A program made the translations under genes and the position numbers. The notes under the pieces are model-generated. The model worked only from the letters and a program-made list of their open reading frames with translations, was not told the DNA's origin and did no database searches. Positions 1 to 8,702 of a stretch of DNA of 61,011 nucleotides are shown one piece after another (the stretch's first letter is position 1; the number at the start of each line of letters is the position of its first letter). Source of the DNA: Marinobacterium profundum (GTDB lineage Bacteria > Pseudomonadota > Gammaproteobacteria > Pseudomonadales > Balneatricaceae); contig NZ_BCNS01000156.1 in the NCBI RefSeq assembly GCF_001528745.1, forward strand, positions 1 to 61,011. The letters are read 5' to 3'.

Positions 1-73
1 TTATTTTACGGAATCACTTATCTGTCGATCGAGTTTGTTTTGAGTGCTTCCTTGCTTCGAGGTGGCCGGATAT

Positions 74-101
74 GGGCCGATGTAAGATGAACGTGCTCTA
101 G
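74..101 (+). repeat. Left copy of 28-bp direct repeat
   Basis: This 28-bp stretch, which contains GATGTAAGATGAA and ends GTGCTCTAG, recurs at 438-465 with 26 of 28 bases identical. The two copies are 364 bp apart and bracket the foldback and hairpin block between them. They could be the boundaries of a small mobile or recombining unit. Confidence 0.75.
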
Positions 102-146
102 TTGCCTACTGCCACCGAAACATCAGAGCGGCTCTTGTTCCCCCTT

Positions 147-288
147 ATGAAGCCGGCGAGCACTGAGGTCATTCGGCGATCAGGCCCGAAGGGGCGCAAC
201 AGGGACTGATGCGCCTGCGATGAGGTACATGGATGTACCGTCAGCGCAGCCCGCTGAATGATCTCAGAGCGCAGCGAATAGGCTTCAT
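147..288. repeat. Large imperfect palindrome (foldback)
   Basis: The outer arms ATGAAGCC (147-154) and GGCTTCAT (281-288) are perfectly complementary. The adjoining segments at about 157-178 and 252-272 are also largely complementary. The centre holds a nested hairpin, GGTACAT/ATGTACC (224-230, 233-239), flanked by CTGCGATGA and TCAGCGCAG, which pair at 8 of 9 positions. The whole block could form a long cruciform or a structured RNA. No open reading frame of note lies here. Confidence 0.65.
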
Positions 289-306
289 CGGGGCGTGCTT
301 TCTTTG

Positions 307-338
307 GTTACTTTCTTTGCACGAGCAAAGAAAGTAAC
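307..338. repeat. Perfect 14-bp hairpin
   Basis: GTTACTTTCTTTGC (307-320) is followed by a 4-nt loop and its exact reverse complement (325-338). There is no trailing T-run, so it does not look like an ordinary intrinsic terminator. It sits just right of the large foldback and inside the direct-repeat-flanked block. Confidence 0.7.
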
Positions 339-476
339 GCGTCAGCAAGGCGCAACATGAGCCATCAAACTGCTCCGATACCGCAGCCTGCACAGGCTCC
401 AACACAGTCACCTGAATCTCGTCTCAACCATCGCAATGGGTCGATGTAAGATGAAAGTGCTCTAGCCGCCTGAATC

Positions 477-1427
477 TTAATTCACCACCCGCAGCGCCTC
501 GCCACGACCGAACGCCTGTACCGTTTCCAGCGTCTGCGCAATGATACGCTGACGCGCCTCGGTGCTGCCCCAGGCGTTGTGCGGCGTTACGATCAGATTG
601 GGAATGTCACCGCTCAGCAGCGGATTACCACCCCTTGGCGGCTCCACACTGAGTACATCAGTGGCAGCCCCCGCCAGCTCGCCACTGCGCAGGGCATCTG
701 CCAGTGCCGCCTCATCAACAATGCCACCGCGGGCCACATTGATCAGCAGAGCGGACTTTTTCATGCGCTTGAAAGCAGCCGCATCAAGCAGGTTGCGAGT
801 ATGCTCGGTCAGCGGACAGTGCAGCGTCAGCACATCCACCTGGGCAAGAAGCTCATCCAGCGGCGTACGACCCGCTTCAGCGGGCCCGCCCGGGCGCTGC
901 GCGATCATGACCTTCATGCCAAAAGCCTCGGCAATGCGCCCGACGCCCTGACCCAAGTTGCCATAGCCGACAATACCCAGTGTCTTGCCAGAGAGCTCTG
1001 CGATAGGAAAATCCAGAAAACAGAACTGCCCAGCCTGCTGCCAGCGCCCGGCCTGCACCGCCTGGTGGTAATCCAGCAGGCGCGTACTGAGTGCCAGCAA
1101 CAGCGCGAAGACGTGCTGAATCACCGAGTCATTGCCGTAGGCACGGCAATTCGACACCTGAATACCAAGGCGCTGCGCGGCCTCAAGATCCACATTATTG
1201 GTACCCGTCGCAACCACGCAAATCAGCTTGAGTTGTGACGCCTGCTCTAGCGCAGCGGCATCAAGGCGTACCTTGTTGACCAGCACCACCTCGGCATCGC
1301 GGATGCGCACAGCCACGTCTGAAGGCGCTGTGGCCATGTGAGTTTCGAAGCTCTCGAACTCGCCTGCCAGCGCCGCCAGGTCGATATCTTCCAGGCTTTC
1401 GAGATCAAGAAATACTGCCTTTTCCAT
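477..1427 (-). CDS. D-2-hydroxyacid dehydrogenase (hydroxypyruvate/glycerate dehydrogenase-like)
   Basis: A 316-residue NAD(P)-dependent D-2-hydroxyacid dehydrogenase that would interconvert a 2-keto acid such as hydroxypyruvate or glyoxylate with the D-hydroxy acid in the cytoplasm. The Rossmann motif GYGNLG lies near residue 153. The catalytic trio is visible as Arg in NVARGGIVDE, Glu in DVLSVEPP and His in VTPHNAWGS. The residues after the second Rossmann strand are Gln-Arg rather than the Asp typical of strict NAD enzymes, which hints at NADP(H) use. The ATG at 1427 was chosen because GGGAG lies 8 bases upstream; a GTG at 1436 is less well placed. It stands alone, separated from bamC by a terminator. 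The exact substrate cannot be told from sequence. Confidence 0.85.
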   Translation of the reverse strand: MEKAVFLDLESLEDIDLAALAGEFESFETHMATAPSDVAVRIRDAEVVLVNKVRLDAAALEQASQLKLICVVATGTNNVDLEAAQRLGIQVSNCRAYGNDSVIQHVFALLLALSTRLLDYHQAVQAGRWQQAGQFCFLDFPIAELSGKTLGIVGYGNLGQGVGRIAEAFGMKVMIAQRPGGPAEAGRTPLDELLAQVDVLTLHCPLTEHTRNLLDAAAFKRMKKSALLINVARGGIVDEAALADALRSGELAGAATDVLSVEPPRGGNPLLSGDIPNLIVTPHNAWGSTEARQRIIAQTLETVQAFGRGEALRVVN

Positions 1428-1488
1428 ATGCCTCACTCCCTGCTGTTTTTCTACTTTTCAAGAGCTATTTAGCGCTTTTGTTCAGATA

Positions 1489-1516
1489 CGAAAAAGGGGC
1501 CTTAGCCCCTTTTTCG
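1489..1516 (-). terminator. Intrinsic terminator after dapA-bamC
   Basis: A perfect 12-bp stem (1489-1500 with 1505-1516), a 4-nt loop and A5/T5 tracts within the stem. It lies just past the bamC stop on the leftward strand, so it probably ends the dapA-bamC transcript and insulates the downstream dehydrogenase gene. Confidence 0.8.
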
Positions 1517-1554
1517 TTAACCTGTTATCACTGCTCGTTCAGGCTCAGCCCGAG

Positions 1555-2946
1555 TCAGCCTGCAGGCAGGTGATCCTTGATGCTCCACAGAATCTCTTCT
1601 GCCACCAGAGACGGTGCTGCCAGGCCTTCAGCCGTGTCGACACTCAAATAGCTGCCGCTGCGCGAACGATTCATGCGCAACTGATAGCGCCCCACGAACT
1701 CATAATTGCCCGTTTCACGATTCAGGCCGCCATCCTTGCCATCATCGCCAAACACATAGATAACCTTGCCGGCAAACCAGATCTTGTAACCTTCGCGATT
1801 GGCCAGGTTGTCTGGATCGGCCAGATCGCTCTGATCCACCACGCCCTCAACAAGACGGTCGGTCTGCTTGGCGCTGTAACTGATGCCATTGTCAGCGTCA
1901 GTCTCGCCAAAGCCCAGGGTGCGTTCGAACAGGCCGGTATCAAACTTGATATCGTCACGCTCGCCGTGCAGCCACTCAAAGAAACCGGCCTTTTTGGAAT
2001 CGTCCACCGGTGTCGTGGTGGTGTAGGTCAGATAGAAAATGCCACGTTCCTGATCCCGCGTACCCACGTCCAGCTCTGCCGCCGTAAGCGCACTATCGAT
2101 CAGGCTCCAGGCATTATCAATCGAGGTTTCGATCTTCAGCGTCGGATTGCCACGCGAGTCACGCCCCAAGAGCGGGCGCACCGTATCGCGCTGCTGCAGC
2201 GCCAGCAGGCTCTGCGCACTGGAATCGGCCGTGGCCTTGCTGAGGTAACGCAACATGTCGAACATCATGTCGCTCTTGTAGCCGACATTACTGGCCTGAG
2301 CACTCCAGTCGATAGTATCGACCTGCTGACTAAACGGAAACGCTACATGATCAATCCGAATGGACGTGCGATCGTAGTTTTCCGGGTCCGGTTTGAGGCT
2401 AATACGCAACTTGTTGCGAGTATCGGTATCAACATTCTGAAAAGTCAGCTTTTTGATCCAGCGATCAGCAAAGCCGTATTCCTTGCCATCAACGCGAATC
2501 CAGCCGGATTCCATCTGCCCCTGACGCGGGTCAGACTTAGCCAGTTCGATGTCGTTGAAACGCCAGAAATCCTGCAGTTTGAGCCAGACATCGGCGATGG
2601 GCTCATCCACCACTATGACCTTCTCATCACCCAGACGGGACAGATTGACTCGCTCGGAACCCGTATCGGCGTAAAAGAATTCCGGTCGAGGCACCTGAAA
2701 GTCGCTCTGACGCAAAGTGGCGGTATCACCCACCACCGGCACTACCAGCTGCTCGTTCAGCTCACGAGTCTGCAGGTGCGGCGGAATTTCCAGCCGCGAC
2801 TGCGCCTGGGCGGCTTCATAGTCCTGGGAGCGGTTGCGCACCAGACCATCGTCGCCGTAGAGCGGGTTGTTCGACAGGTAACTGCAACCTGACAGCCCCG
2901 CGACTGCGACCAGTAGCGCACCGGTCAGCGTTTGACTCTTCATCAT
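1555..2946 (-). CDS. bamC: Outer-membrane assembly lipoprotein BamC
   Basis: BamC (NlpB) is an accessory lipoprotein of the BAM complex, which folds beta-barrel proteins into the outer membrane. The N-terminus is a lipoprotein signal with lipobox LSGC, followed by the unstructured NNPLYGDDG segment that in the family binds BamD. Two helix-grip domains fill the rest. At about 463 residues it is clearly longer than the roughly 344 of E. coli BamC. The start is one of two adjacent ATGs (2946 or 2943), 7-10 bases past the dapA stop. The dapA-bamC pairing matches gammaproteobacterial synteny, so the two are almost certainly co-transcribed. Confidence 0.9.
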   Translation of the reverse strand: MMKSQTLTGALLVAVAGLSGCSYLSNNPLYGDDGLVRNRSQDYEAAQAQSRLEIPPHLQTRELNEQLVVPVVGDTATLRQSDFQVPRPEFFYADTGSERVNLSRLGDEKVIVVDEPIADVWLKLQDFWRFNDIELAKSDPRQGQMESGWIRVDGKEYGFADRWIKKLTFQNVDTDTRNKLRISLKPDPENYDRTSIRIDHVAFPFSQQVDTIDWSAQASNVGYKSDMMFDMLRYLSKATADSSAQSLLALQQRDTVRPLLGRDSRGNPTLKIETSIDNAWSLIDSALTAAELDVGTRDQERGIFYLTYTTTTPVDDSKKAGFFEWLHGERDDIKFDTGLFERTLGFGETDADNGISYSAKQTDRLVEGVVDQSDLADPDNLANREGYKIWFAGKVIYVFGDDGKDGGLNRETGNYEFVGRYQLRMNRSRSGSYLSVDTAEGLAAPSLVAEEILWSIKDHLPAG

Positions 2947-2953
2947 GATGGGT

Positions 2954-3835
2954 TCAGCCCTGAATGATGCCGCTCTCGCGCAGCGCATTGCGAACGATCG
3001 GCTGACAGCTCTCGGCCAGCAGCGTCAGCGGTAAACGAATACCGGGACCAATCAGACCCATTTCGTACAGGGCCCACTTCACCGGAATCGGGTTGGACTC
3101 CACAAACAGCTGAGTGTTCAGTGGCATCAGTTTTTCCTGCAACGCCCGGGCACCTGCAGCATCGCCCGCCAGGGCCAGGCGGCACAGCTCGGCCATCTCG
3201 GCCGGTGCCACGTTGGCGGTAACAGAGATATTACCGTGACCGCCGGCCAGAATCAGCTCAACCGCCGTGGCATCATCCCCGGAGTAAATTGCAAAATCCT
3301 TGGGTGCACGGGCTACCAGATCACGGGCACGATCGACATTGCCGGTCGCATCCTTGATACCGATGATATTATCGATAGCGGCCAGACGCAGCGTAGTGTC
3401 GTTGCTCATGTCACAGGCAGTACGGCCCGGCACATTATACAGAATCTGAGCTACCGGCACGGCTTCAGCAACCGCCTTGAAGTGCTGAAACAGGCCTTCC
3501 TGAGTCGGCTTGTTGTAGTACGGCGTTACCAGCAAACAGGCATCGGCACCCAGATCTGCTGCGCGGCGGGTCAGGGAGATGGCCTCACGGGTCGAGTTGG
3601 CACCGGTACCAGCGATCACCGGCATGCGCCCATCGACACGCTTGATGATGCGTTTGATCACCTGACAATGCTCGTCATAATCGAGGGTCGCGGACTCACC
3701 GCTGGTCCCAACGGCAACGATCGAATCGGTGCCGTTATCCAGGTGCAAATCGACAACTTTGTCCAGAGCGTCCCAATCGACATCTCCGTTGATCTGCATC
3801 GGCGTAACGAGCGCAACAATACTGCCAGTAATCAT
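2954..3835 (-). CDS. dapA: 4-hydroxy-tetrahydrodipicolinate synthase
   Basis: DapA condenses pyruvate with aspartate semialdehyde, the first committed step of lysine and diaminopimelate synthesis. The 293-residue TIM barrel has the usual length. Visible features are GTSGESATL with the catalytic-triad Thr (Ser replaces the common second Thr), the catalytic Tyr in ILYNVPGRT and the Schiff-base Lys in GIKDATG. The start at 3835 has GGAG six bases upstream and gives the family-typical MITGSIVALVTPM; an in-frame ATG 12 bases earlier lacks a site. It is the first gene of the dapA-bamC operon and diverges from bcp. Confidence 0.96.
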   Translation of the reverse strand: MITGSIVALVTPMQINGDVDWDALDKVVDLHLDNGTDSIVAVGTSGESATLDYDEHCQVIKRIIKRVDGRMPVIAGTGANSTREAISLTRRAADLGADACLLVTPYYNKPTQEGLFQHFKAVAEAVPVAQILYNVPGRTACDMSNDTTLRLAAIDNIIGIKDATGNVDRARDLVARAPKDFAIYSGDDATAVELILAGGHGNISVTANVAPAEMAELCRLALAGDAAGARALQEKLMPLNTQLFVESNPIPVKWALYEMGLIGPGIRLPLTLLAESCQPIVRNALRESGIIQG

Positions 3836-4015
3836 TACTTTCTCCATCTGACAAATTCGGGTCTATGGTACGGTTCGCACCAGACTCGTACAACGAGATC
3901 CGAATTCCCCGTCGGCCACGGCCAACAGCGGGTTTGATCTCGCAGAAAGGCCCAGTATTCTATACGATTTGCACGCCCGAAGCGTACCCGTTTTTTGACC
4001 CAAAAAGGAATCCCC

Positions 4016-4483
4016 ATGAGCCTAGTATCCCTCAACCAGCCCATACCTGACTTTAACGCCCAGGCCACCAGCGACCTTGCGGTTGACTCAGGCGCCCTGC
4101 GCGGCCGCAACCTGGTGATCTATTTCTACCCCAAGGACAGCACCCCCGGCTGCACCACTGAAGGCCAGAACTTTCGCGATCTGTACGAAGAGTTTCAGGC
4201 ACTGGATACCGATATATTTGGCGTGTCACGCGATGGACTGCGTGCACACGAGAACTTCAAGGCCAAACAGGCATTCCCGTTCGAGCTGATCAGCGATACA
4301 GACGAGAGCCTGTGTGGCCTGTTTGACGTAATCAAGCTCAAGAAGCTGTACGGCAAGGAGCACATGGGCATCGAACGCAGTACTTTTCTGATCGACAAAA
4401 CCGGCACCCTGCGCAACGAATGGCGCAAGGTAAAAGTCGCCGGCCACACCGACGCCGTGCTCGAAGCCGTCAAGGCGCTCTGA
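4016..4483 (+). CDS. bcp: Thioredoxin-dependent thiol peroxidase (Bcp/PrxQ)
   Basis: A 155-residue peroxiredoxin that reduces hydrogen peroxide and organic hydroperoxides with thioredoxin as donor. The peroxidatic Cys is in the FYPKDSTPGCTTEG motif near residue 46, with a second Cys (ESLCGLF) near residue 100. The start at 4016 follows AAGGA five bases upstream; the frame continues seven codons further up without a site. It diverges from dapA. In E. coli gcvR sits between dapA and bcp; here there is no gene in the 180-bp gap. Confidence 0.94.
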   Translation: MSLVSLNQPIPDFNAQATSDLAVDSGALRGRNLVIYFYPKDSTPGCTTEGQNFRDLYEEFQALDTDIFGVSRDGLRAHENFKAKQAFPFELISDTDESLCGLFDVIKLKKLYGKEHMGIERSTFLIDKTGTLRNEWRKVKVAGHTDAVLEAVKAL

Positions 4484-4491
4484 TACACCGC

Positions 4492-4518
4492 CGCGGGCAG
4501 CCCGACGGGTTACCCGCG
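4492..4518. terminator. Possible bidirectional terminator hairpin
   Basis: A GC-rich hairpin with arms 4492-4503 and 4507-4518, one mismatch and one G-T pair, lies between the convergent bcp and perM genes. There is no clear T-run on either side, so termination is plausible from position only. Confidence 0.35.
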
Positions 4519-4545
4519 ACCCTCTAAAATGAGACGACCCTGACG

Positions 4546-5631
4546 CTAAGACGGCGGCTGACCGTCACCAGGAAGCGCCGGCAACTGACTCCCCGGCCAG
4601 GCATTCAGAATGGCCTTTACCAGGGTCGCCAGAGGAATGGCAAAGAACACACCCCAGAAACCCCACAAACTGCCAAATATCAGCACCGCTACTATGATGG
4701 AGACCGGGTGCAGGTTCACCGCTTCCGAAAACAGCAGCGGCACCAGCACGTTACCGTCCAGCGCCTGAATAATGCCGTAGGCCACCATCAGCCACATGAA
4801 CTCGGTACCCCAGCCAAACTGAAAGAAGCCAATCAGCGCTACCGGCAAGGTCACCAGTGCGGCACCTATATAGGGCACCAGCACAGACAGACCGACAATA
4901 ATTCCCAGCAGCGCAGCGTAATTTACCCCCAGGAAGGCCAATGCCACAAAGGTAACGCTGCCGACAATAAGGATTTCCAGCGCCTTGCCACGAATGTAGT
5001 TGGCGATCTGATCATCCATTTCGCGCCATACCTTGGTCATCATCAGGCGACGCTCCGGCAGGAAGGAAGTCCACCAGCCCACCAGTTTGCGACCATCCTT
5101 GAGAAAGAAAAACACCAGTATGGGCACCAGCACCACATAGATCAGCAGCGCCACCAGATTGCCGAGGGAATTGAGCGAAAAGGTCAGCACCCATTGCCCG
5201 GCCCGGCTGAGTTCCGTGGTCGCCAGCTGGATCAGCTCGCGTACCTGGGACTCGGAAATAAAGTCGGGGTATTTCTCGGGTAACAACAGCAATAGCGACT
5301 GCACATGGGACACCATGCGCGGCAACTCATTAAACAGGGTGACAAGCTGCTTCCAGGCCAGCGGCATGACAAACAGCACCAGTGCCAGAAAAAAGCCAAC
5401 GAAGGCCGCGAATACCAGCATCACCGCAGGCAGGTGATTCAGCCCTCGCGAGACCAGCCAGTCGACCGAGCCCTGCATCAGAAACGCCAGCACTATGCCG
5501 GCAAAGACTGGCGCCAGGGGTTGCCCCAGAGTAACAATGACCGTCAGACCCACTGCCAGCAGCAGAAAGAGCAACAGGGCTTCTTCGTCGGAGAAATACC
5601 GATCAATCCATTTACCGAAAATCTTGCGCAT
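4546..5631 (-). CDS. perM: AI-2E transporter family permease (PerM-like)
   Basis: A 361-residue inner-membrane protein of the AI-2E transporter/PerM family. Several hydrophobic segments cluster in the N-terminal third and in the C-terminal half, with a soluble region between them (about residues 120-190). Members are variously linked to autoinducer or ion export, so the substrate is uncertain. The start at 5631 has AGGGA eight bases upstream; 45 further in-frame codons upstream overlap the TusA-like gene and were dropped. The neighbourhood with a TusA-like gene and a BepA-like protease matches gammaproteobacterial order, since perM and bepA are also neighbours in E. coli. Confidence 0.85.
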   Translation of the reverse strand: MRKIFGKWIDRYFSDEEALLLFLLLAVGLTVIVTLGQPLAPVFAGIVLAFLMQGSVDWLVSRGLNHLPAVMLVFAAFVGFFLALVLFVMPLAWKQLVTLFNELPRMVSHVQSLLLLLPEKYPDFISESQVRELIQLATTELSRAGQWVLTFSLNSLGNLVALLIYVVLVPILVFFFLKDGRKLVGWWTSFLPERRLMMTKVWREMDDQIANYIRGKALEILIVGSVTFVALAFLGVNYAALLGIIVGLSVLVPYIGAALVTLPVALIGFFQFGWGTEFMWLMVAYGIIQALDGNVLVPLLFSEAVNLHPVSIIVAVLIFGSLWGFWGVFFAIPLATLVKAILNAWPGSQLPALPGDGQPPS

Positions 5632-5647
5632 ATAATATCCCTGCAGG

Positions 5648-5884
5648 CTAGGAACGCCGGATAATGTAAATGTAACGCTCGCCCTCTGTGAACGATTGCA
5701 GCAGCTCATGGTCACACTGATCGGTGTATGCCTTGAAGTCCCGCACCGATCCCGCATCGGTCGCAATGACCTTTAACACAGCACCGCTTTGCAGCCGGTT
5801 CAGTGCCTGCTTGGCCTTGAGCAACGGCAACGGGCAATTCAGCCCACTGGCATCAAGTACCTGATCGAATTCACCGCCTACCAT
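5648..5884 (-). CDS. TusA/SirA-family sulfurtransferase-like protein
   Basis: A 78-residue protein with the TusA-fold signature CPLPLLKAKQAL, including the family's single sulfur-carrying Cys near residue 16. TusA-family proteins pass persulfide sulfur to tRNA thiolation or other sulfur pathways. The start at 5884 has GAGGGG about five bases upstream. It lies 16 bases upstream of perM on the same strand and is probably co-transcribed with it. Genomes often carry several paralogues, so it should not be assumed to be TusA itself. Confidence 0.8.
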   Translation of the reverse strand: MVGGEFDQVLDASGLNCPLPLLKAKQALNRLQSGAVLKVIATDAGSVRDFKAYTDQCDHELLQSFTEGERYIYIIRRS

Positions 5885-5974
5885 GATTACCCCTCTTGCC
5901 GGGTCGCTTGGGAAGCTGGATATTAGCATAAAGCTCTGTACGATAATCGTCAGCGACTGATGATAAGGAAACCC

Positions 5975-7417
5975 ATGCTAGCGCCCAAAAAACTGCCCGC
6001 TCTGCTGCTGGGGCTACTTCTGTCCATGCCCCCGCTTGCCCAGGCGGCACAGAACCTGCCGACCATCGGCGACACCTCCTCCTCCATCGTATCGCTGTCG
6101 CAAGAGGCACGCCTGGGCGATACCTGGGGTCGAATGCTGCGCGGACGCGCCAAGCTGCTCGAAGACCCCATCGTATATAGCTACCTGGAAGACCTGCTGT
6201 GGAAGCTCGCCGCCAACAGCGCACTACAGCAACCGCAGCTTGAACTGATCACCGTCGACAACCCAACGCTCAATGCCTTTGCGGTACCGGGCGGCATCGT
6301 CGGCGTACACGGTGGCCTGCTGCTATCAGCCGAAGCTGAAGATGAACTGGCCTCGGTACTGGCGCACGAACTGGCGCACCTCAGCCAGCGCCACTTCGCC
6401 CAGCAGCTGGAAGAAGAAAGGCGCAACCGCCCCTTTATGATGGCGGCAGTACTGGGCAGTATTCTGGTGGCGGCAGTCGATGCCCAGGCAGGTGCAGCAG
6501 CACTGAGCTCAACGATGGGCGCCAATGAGCTGGCACGGCTTTCATTCAGCCGCCAGAACGAACAGGAAGCCGACCGCCTTGGCATGGCCACACTGGCATC
6601 ATCCAACATAGACCCCAGCGCCATGCCGCGCATGTTTGAGCGCATGCAGCGCTCGATGCGATTTTACGGCGATCGCCCACCGGAATTTCTGCTCACCCAC
6701 CCGGTGACCCAGTCCCGTATCGCCGACTCCCTCAACCGCGCCGCCCAGCTGCCCGTACCGATGGCGCAGCGCCAAAGCCAGGAATTCGATATCGCCCGCA
6801 CTCGTCTGCAGGTACATTACGCCAGCCAGCCTGGCGTCATTATGGCCAGTTTTGAAGCCGCAGCACAAAACAGCGGCAGCAACCGTGACTATTACGGCCT
6901 GGCACTGGCCGCAAGCGCCAATGGCGATCACGCCAAGGCAATCAAGGCGTTCGACCGCCTGGATAGCGCCTGGCAGCAACACCTGTATGTGCGCGTCAGT
7001 CGGGCCGAAATTCTTCACGCCGCCAAGCGTGACAGCGAAGCCGAGCAGATCCTCAATGAACTGAATCAGCTCTATCCTGACAACCTGCCGGTGCAAAAAA
7101 CCTACGCCCGCCTGCTGCAGGACATCGAAAAACCCGCCCGGGCCGCACGCCTCTACGAATCACTGCTCAGGCGCTACCCCAATGATATCAACAGCCGCTT
7201 CAACCTCGCCGAGAGCTATGGCCTGGAACAGCAGATTCTGCGCGTGCACGAAGCCCGCATCGAGTATTTTCTGCGCACGGCAGACGTCGACAAGGCCCTG
7301 CGCCAGGTGGACTTTGCACTGAAGGAAAAGACACTGTCTGAGTCAGACCGCGCACGCCTGGAAGCCTACAAGACGGATGCCGAACAGCTGCGTGAAAACC
7401 TGAAAATGGATTTTTGA
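5975..7417 (+). CDS. bepA: BepA-like periplasmic M48 metalloprotease with TPR repeats
   Basis: A 480-residue secreted protease resembling BepA (YfgC), which degrades or assists stalled outer-membrane proteins such as LptD. A signal peptide ends near AQAAQN. The zinc site HELAH lies near residue 131, with the third ligand Glu in NEQEADRLG near residue 197. The C-terminal half (about 260-470) is built of TPR-like helical repeats. The start at 5975 follows AAGGA; an ATG 15 bases upstream has no ribosome-binding site. It diverges from the TusA-like/perM pair. A role alongside BamC in envelope quality control is inferred from the family. Confidence 0.9.
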   Translation: MLAPKKLPALLLGLLLSMPPLAQAAQNLPTIGDTSSSIVSLSQEARLGDTWGRMLRGRAKLLEDPIVYSYLEDLLWKLAANSALQQPQLELITVDNPTLNAFAVPGGIVGVHGGLLLSAEAEDELASVLAHELAHLSQRHFAQQLEEERRNRPFMMAAVLGSILVAAVDAQAGAAALSSTMGANELARLSFSRQNEQEADRLGMATLASSNIDPSAMPRMFERMQRSMRFYGDRPPEFLLTHPVTQSRIADSLNRAAQLPVPMAQRQSQEFDIARTRLQVHYASQPGVIMASFEAAAQNSGSNRDYYGLALAASANGDHAKAIKAFDRLDSAWQQHLYVRVSRAEILHAAKRDSEAEQILNELNQLYPDNLPVQKTYARLLQDIEKPARAARLYESLLRRYPNDINSRFNLAESYGLEQQILRVHEARIEYFLRTADVDKALRQVDFALKEKTLSESDRARLEAYKTDAEQLRENLKMDF

Positions 7418-7442
7418 TAATACGCGAGGATCTATACAACAA

Positions 7443-7472
7443 TGCCTGTCCCGACAAGCGTCGGGACAGGCA
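7443..7472. repeat. Perfect 13-bp inverted repeat
   Basis: TGCCTGTCCCGAC (7443-7455), loop AAGC, then the exact reverse complement (7460-7472), starting 26 bases after the bepA stop. It may terminate bepA transcription, but there is no T-run after it. It sits beside the heptamer array in the 223-bp gap between convergent bepA and nadA. Confidence 0.6.
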
Positions 7473-7522
7473 CTGGGGGTCGCACCACCCGTAACGGGCG
7501 CTGCGTGACTTATGCCGTTGAT

Positions 7523-7585
7523 CTTGTAACCTGCAGCTTGCGACTTGTGACTTGTAGCTTACGGCTTACGGCTTATAACTTGCAC
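7523..7585 (+). repeat. Degenerate heptamer tandem repeat
   Basis: Nine consecutive 7-base units, of which eight begin CTT (for example CTTGTAA, CTTGCGA, CTTGTGA, CTTGTAG, CTTACGG twice, CTTATAA). The array lies in the convergent gap between bepA and nadA and contains no convincing gene. Confidence 0.7.
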
Positions 7586-7640
7586 AAGGTCACAGGCACC
7601 CGGGGCCGCAAGACCCCGACAAATCCTTTTAGCCCTGAGA

Positions 7641-8702
7641 CTACCCCTTGAGTGCCACAGAGAAATCCAGCATGCGTTGCAACGGCCGGCGCGCCGCATC
7701 GATAAGAGACGCATCGACCAGCACCTCATCACGACCCTCTTCCAGCGCCGTCACCATATTCTCCAGGCCGTTCAGTGCCATCCAGGGACAGTGTGCACAG
7801 CTGCGACAGGTCGCACCGCTGCCGCCGGTGGGCGCTTCGATAAAGACCTTGTCCGGAGCCGCCTGCTGCATCTTGTAGAAGATGCCGCGATCGGTGGCCA
7901 CGATCAGCTCGCGGTTTGGCAGCTCCGCCGCCGCCTTGATCAGCTGGGACGTTGATCCCACCGCATCGGCCAGTTCGATAACCGAAGCCGGTGACTCCGG
8001 ATGCACCAGAATAGCGGCATCGGGGTACACCTGCTTCAGATCCAGCAACCCCTTGGCCTTGAACTCTTCGTGCACGATGCAGGCACCATCCCACATCAGC
8101 ATTTCAATGCCCGTCTGCTTCTGCACGTAGGCACCCAGATGCTTGTCCGGCGCCCAGATGATTTTTTTGCCCTGATCTGCCAGATGCTCAACCACATCCA
8201 GCGCAATGCTGGAGGTCACGACCCAGTCTGCCCGCGCCTTGACCGCCGCCGAGGTATTGGCATAGACCACGACTTCATAGTCCGGATGCGCATCACAGAA
8301 GGCGGTGAATTCCGGCGCAGGACAACCGATATCCAGCGAACAGGTCGCCTCAAGGGTCGGCATGAGAATGCGTTTTTCCGGACTCAGTATCTTTGCCGTC
8401 TCCCCCATAAAACGCACACCAGCTACCAGCAGCGTGGTTTCCGGTCGGGCACTGCCAAAGCGCGCCATTTCCAGCGAATCAGCGACACAGCCGCCGGTTT
8501 CTTCAGCCAGCTCCTGGATAATCGCTTCGGTGTAATAATGCGCCACCAGGCAGGCATTCTTTTCTTTCAGCAATGCCTTGATACGCGCTTTATAGCGATC
8601 AACATCCGCGCGACTCATGTCGTCCGGCAAATGTTCTTTGGCTAAGTGCTCCTGCACCAGGATGCGCTCGGAGATGTCCTGCTTGCTCAACATAGGCGTC
8701 AT
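7641..8702 (-). CDS. nadA: Quinolinate synthase A
   Basis: NadA condenses iminoaspartate (made by NadB) with dihydroxyacetone phosphate to quinolinate for de novo NAD synthesis. The 353-residue protein carries the [4Fe-4S] ligands expected of the family: Cys in TCSLDIGCP, and in the C-terminal CRSCAHCPW near residue 300. Other conserved stretches include VAHYYT and VHPESPA. The start is taken at 8702; a second ATG at 8693 is equally possible, and neither has a strong ribosome-binding site. It stands alone on the leftward strand. Confidence 0.95.
   Translation of the reverse strand: MTPMLSKQDISERILVQEHLAKEHLPDDMSRADVDRYKARIKALLKEKNACLVAHYYTEAIIQELAEETGGCVADSLEMARFGSARPETTLLVAGVRFMGETAKILSPEKRILMPTLEATCSLDIGCPAPEFTAFCDAHPDYEVVVYANTSAAVKARADWVVTSSIALDVVEHLADQGKKIIWAPDKHLGAYVQKQTGIEMLMWDGACIVHEEFKAKGLLDLKQVYPDAAILVHPESPASVIELADAVGSTSQLIKAAAELPNRELIVATDRGIFYKMQQAAPDKVFIEAPTGGSGATCRSCAHCPWMALNGLENMVTALEEGRDEVLVDASLIDAARRPLQRMLDFSVALKG

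Larger units (their letters stand above)
1..476. other. Non-coding repeat-rich region at left edge
   Basis: No convincing gene was found in these 476 bases on either strand. The stretch holds a pair of 28-bp direct repeats, a large imperfect foldback and a perfect 14-bp hairpin, each listed separately. The far left end (1-73) shows nothing recognisable. Confidence 0.6.

Noticed and set aside
1570-2892. 440-codon open frame opposite bamC
   Set aside because: It is antisense to a clear BamC gene, has no family resemblance and no ribosome-binding site. Long antisense frames are common in GC-rich DNA.
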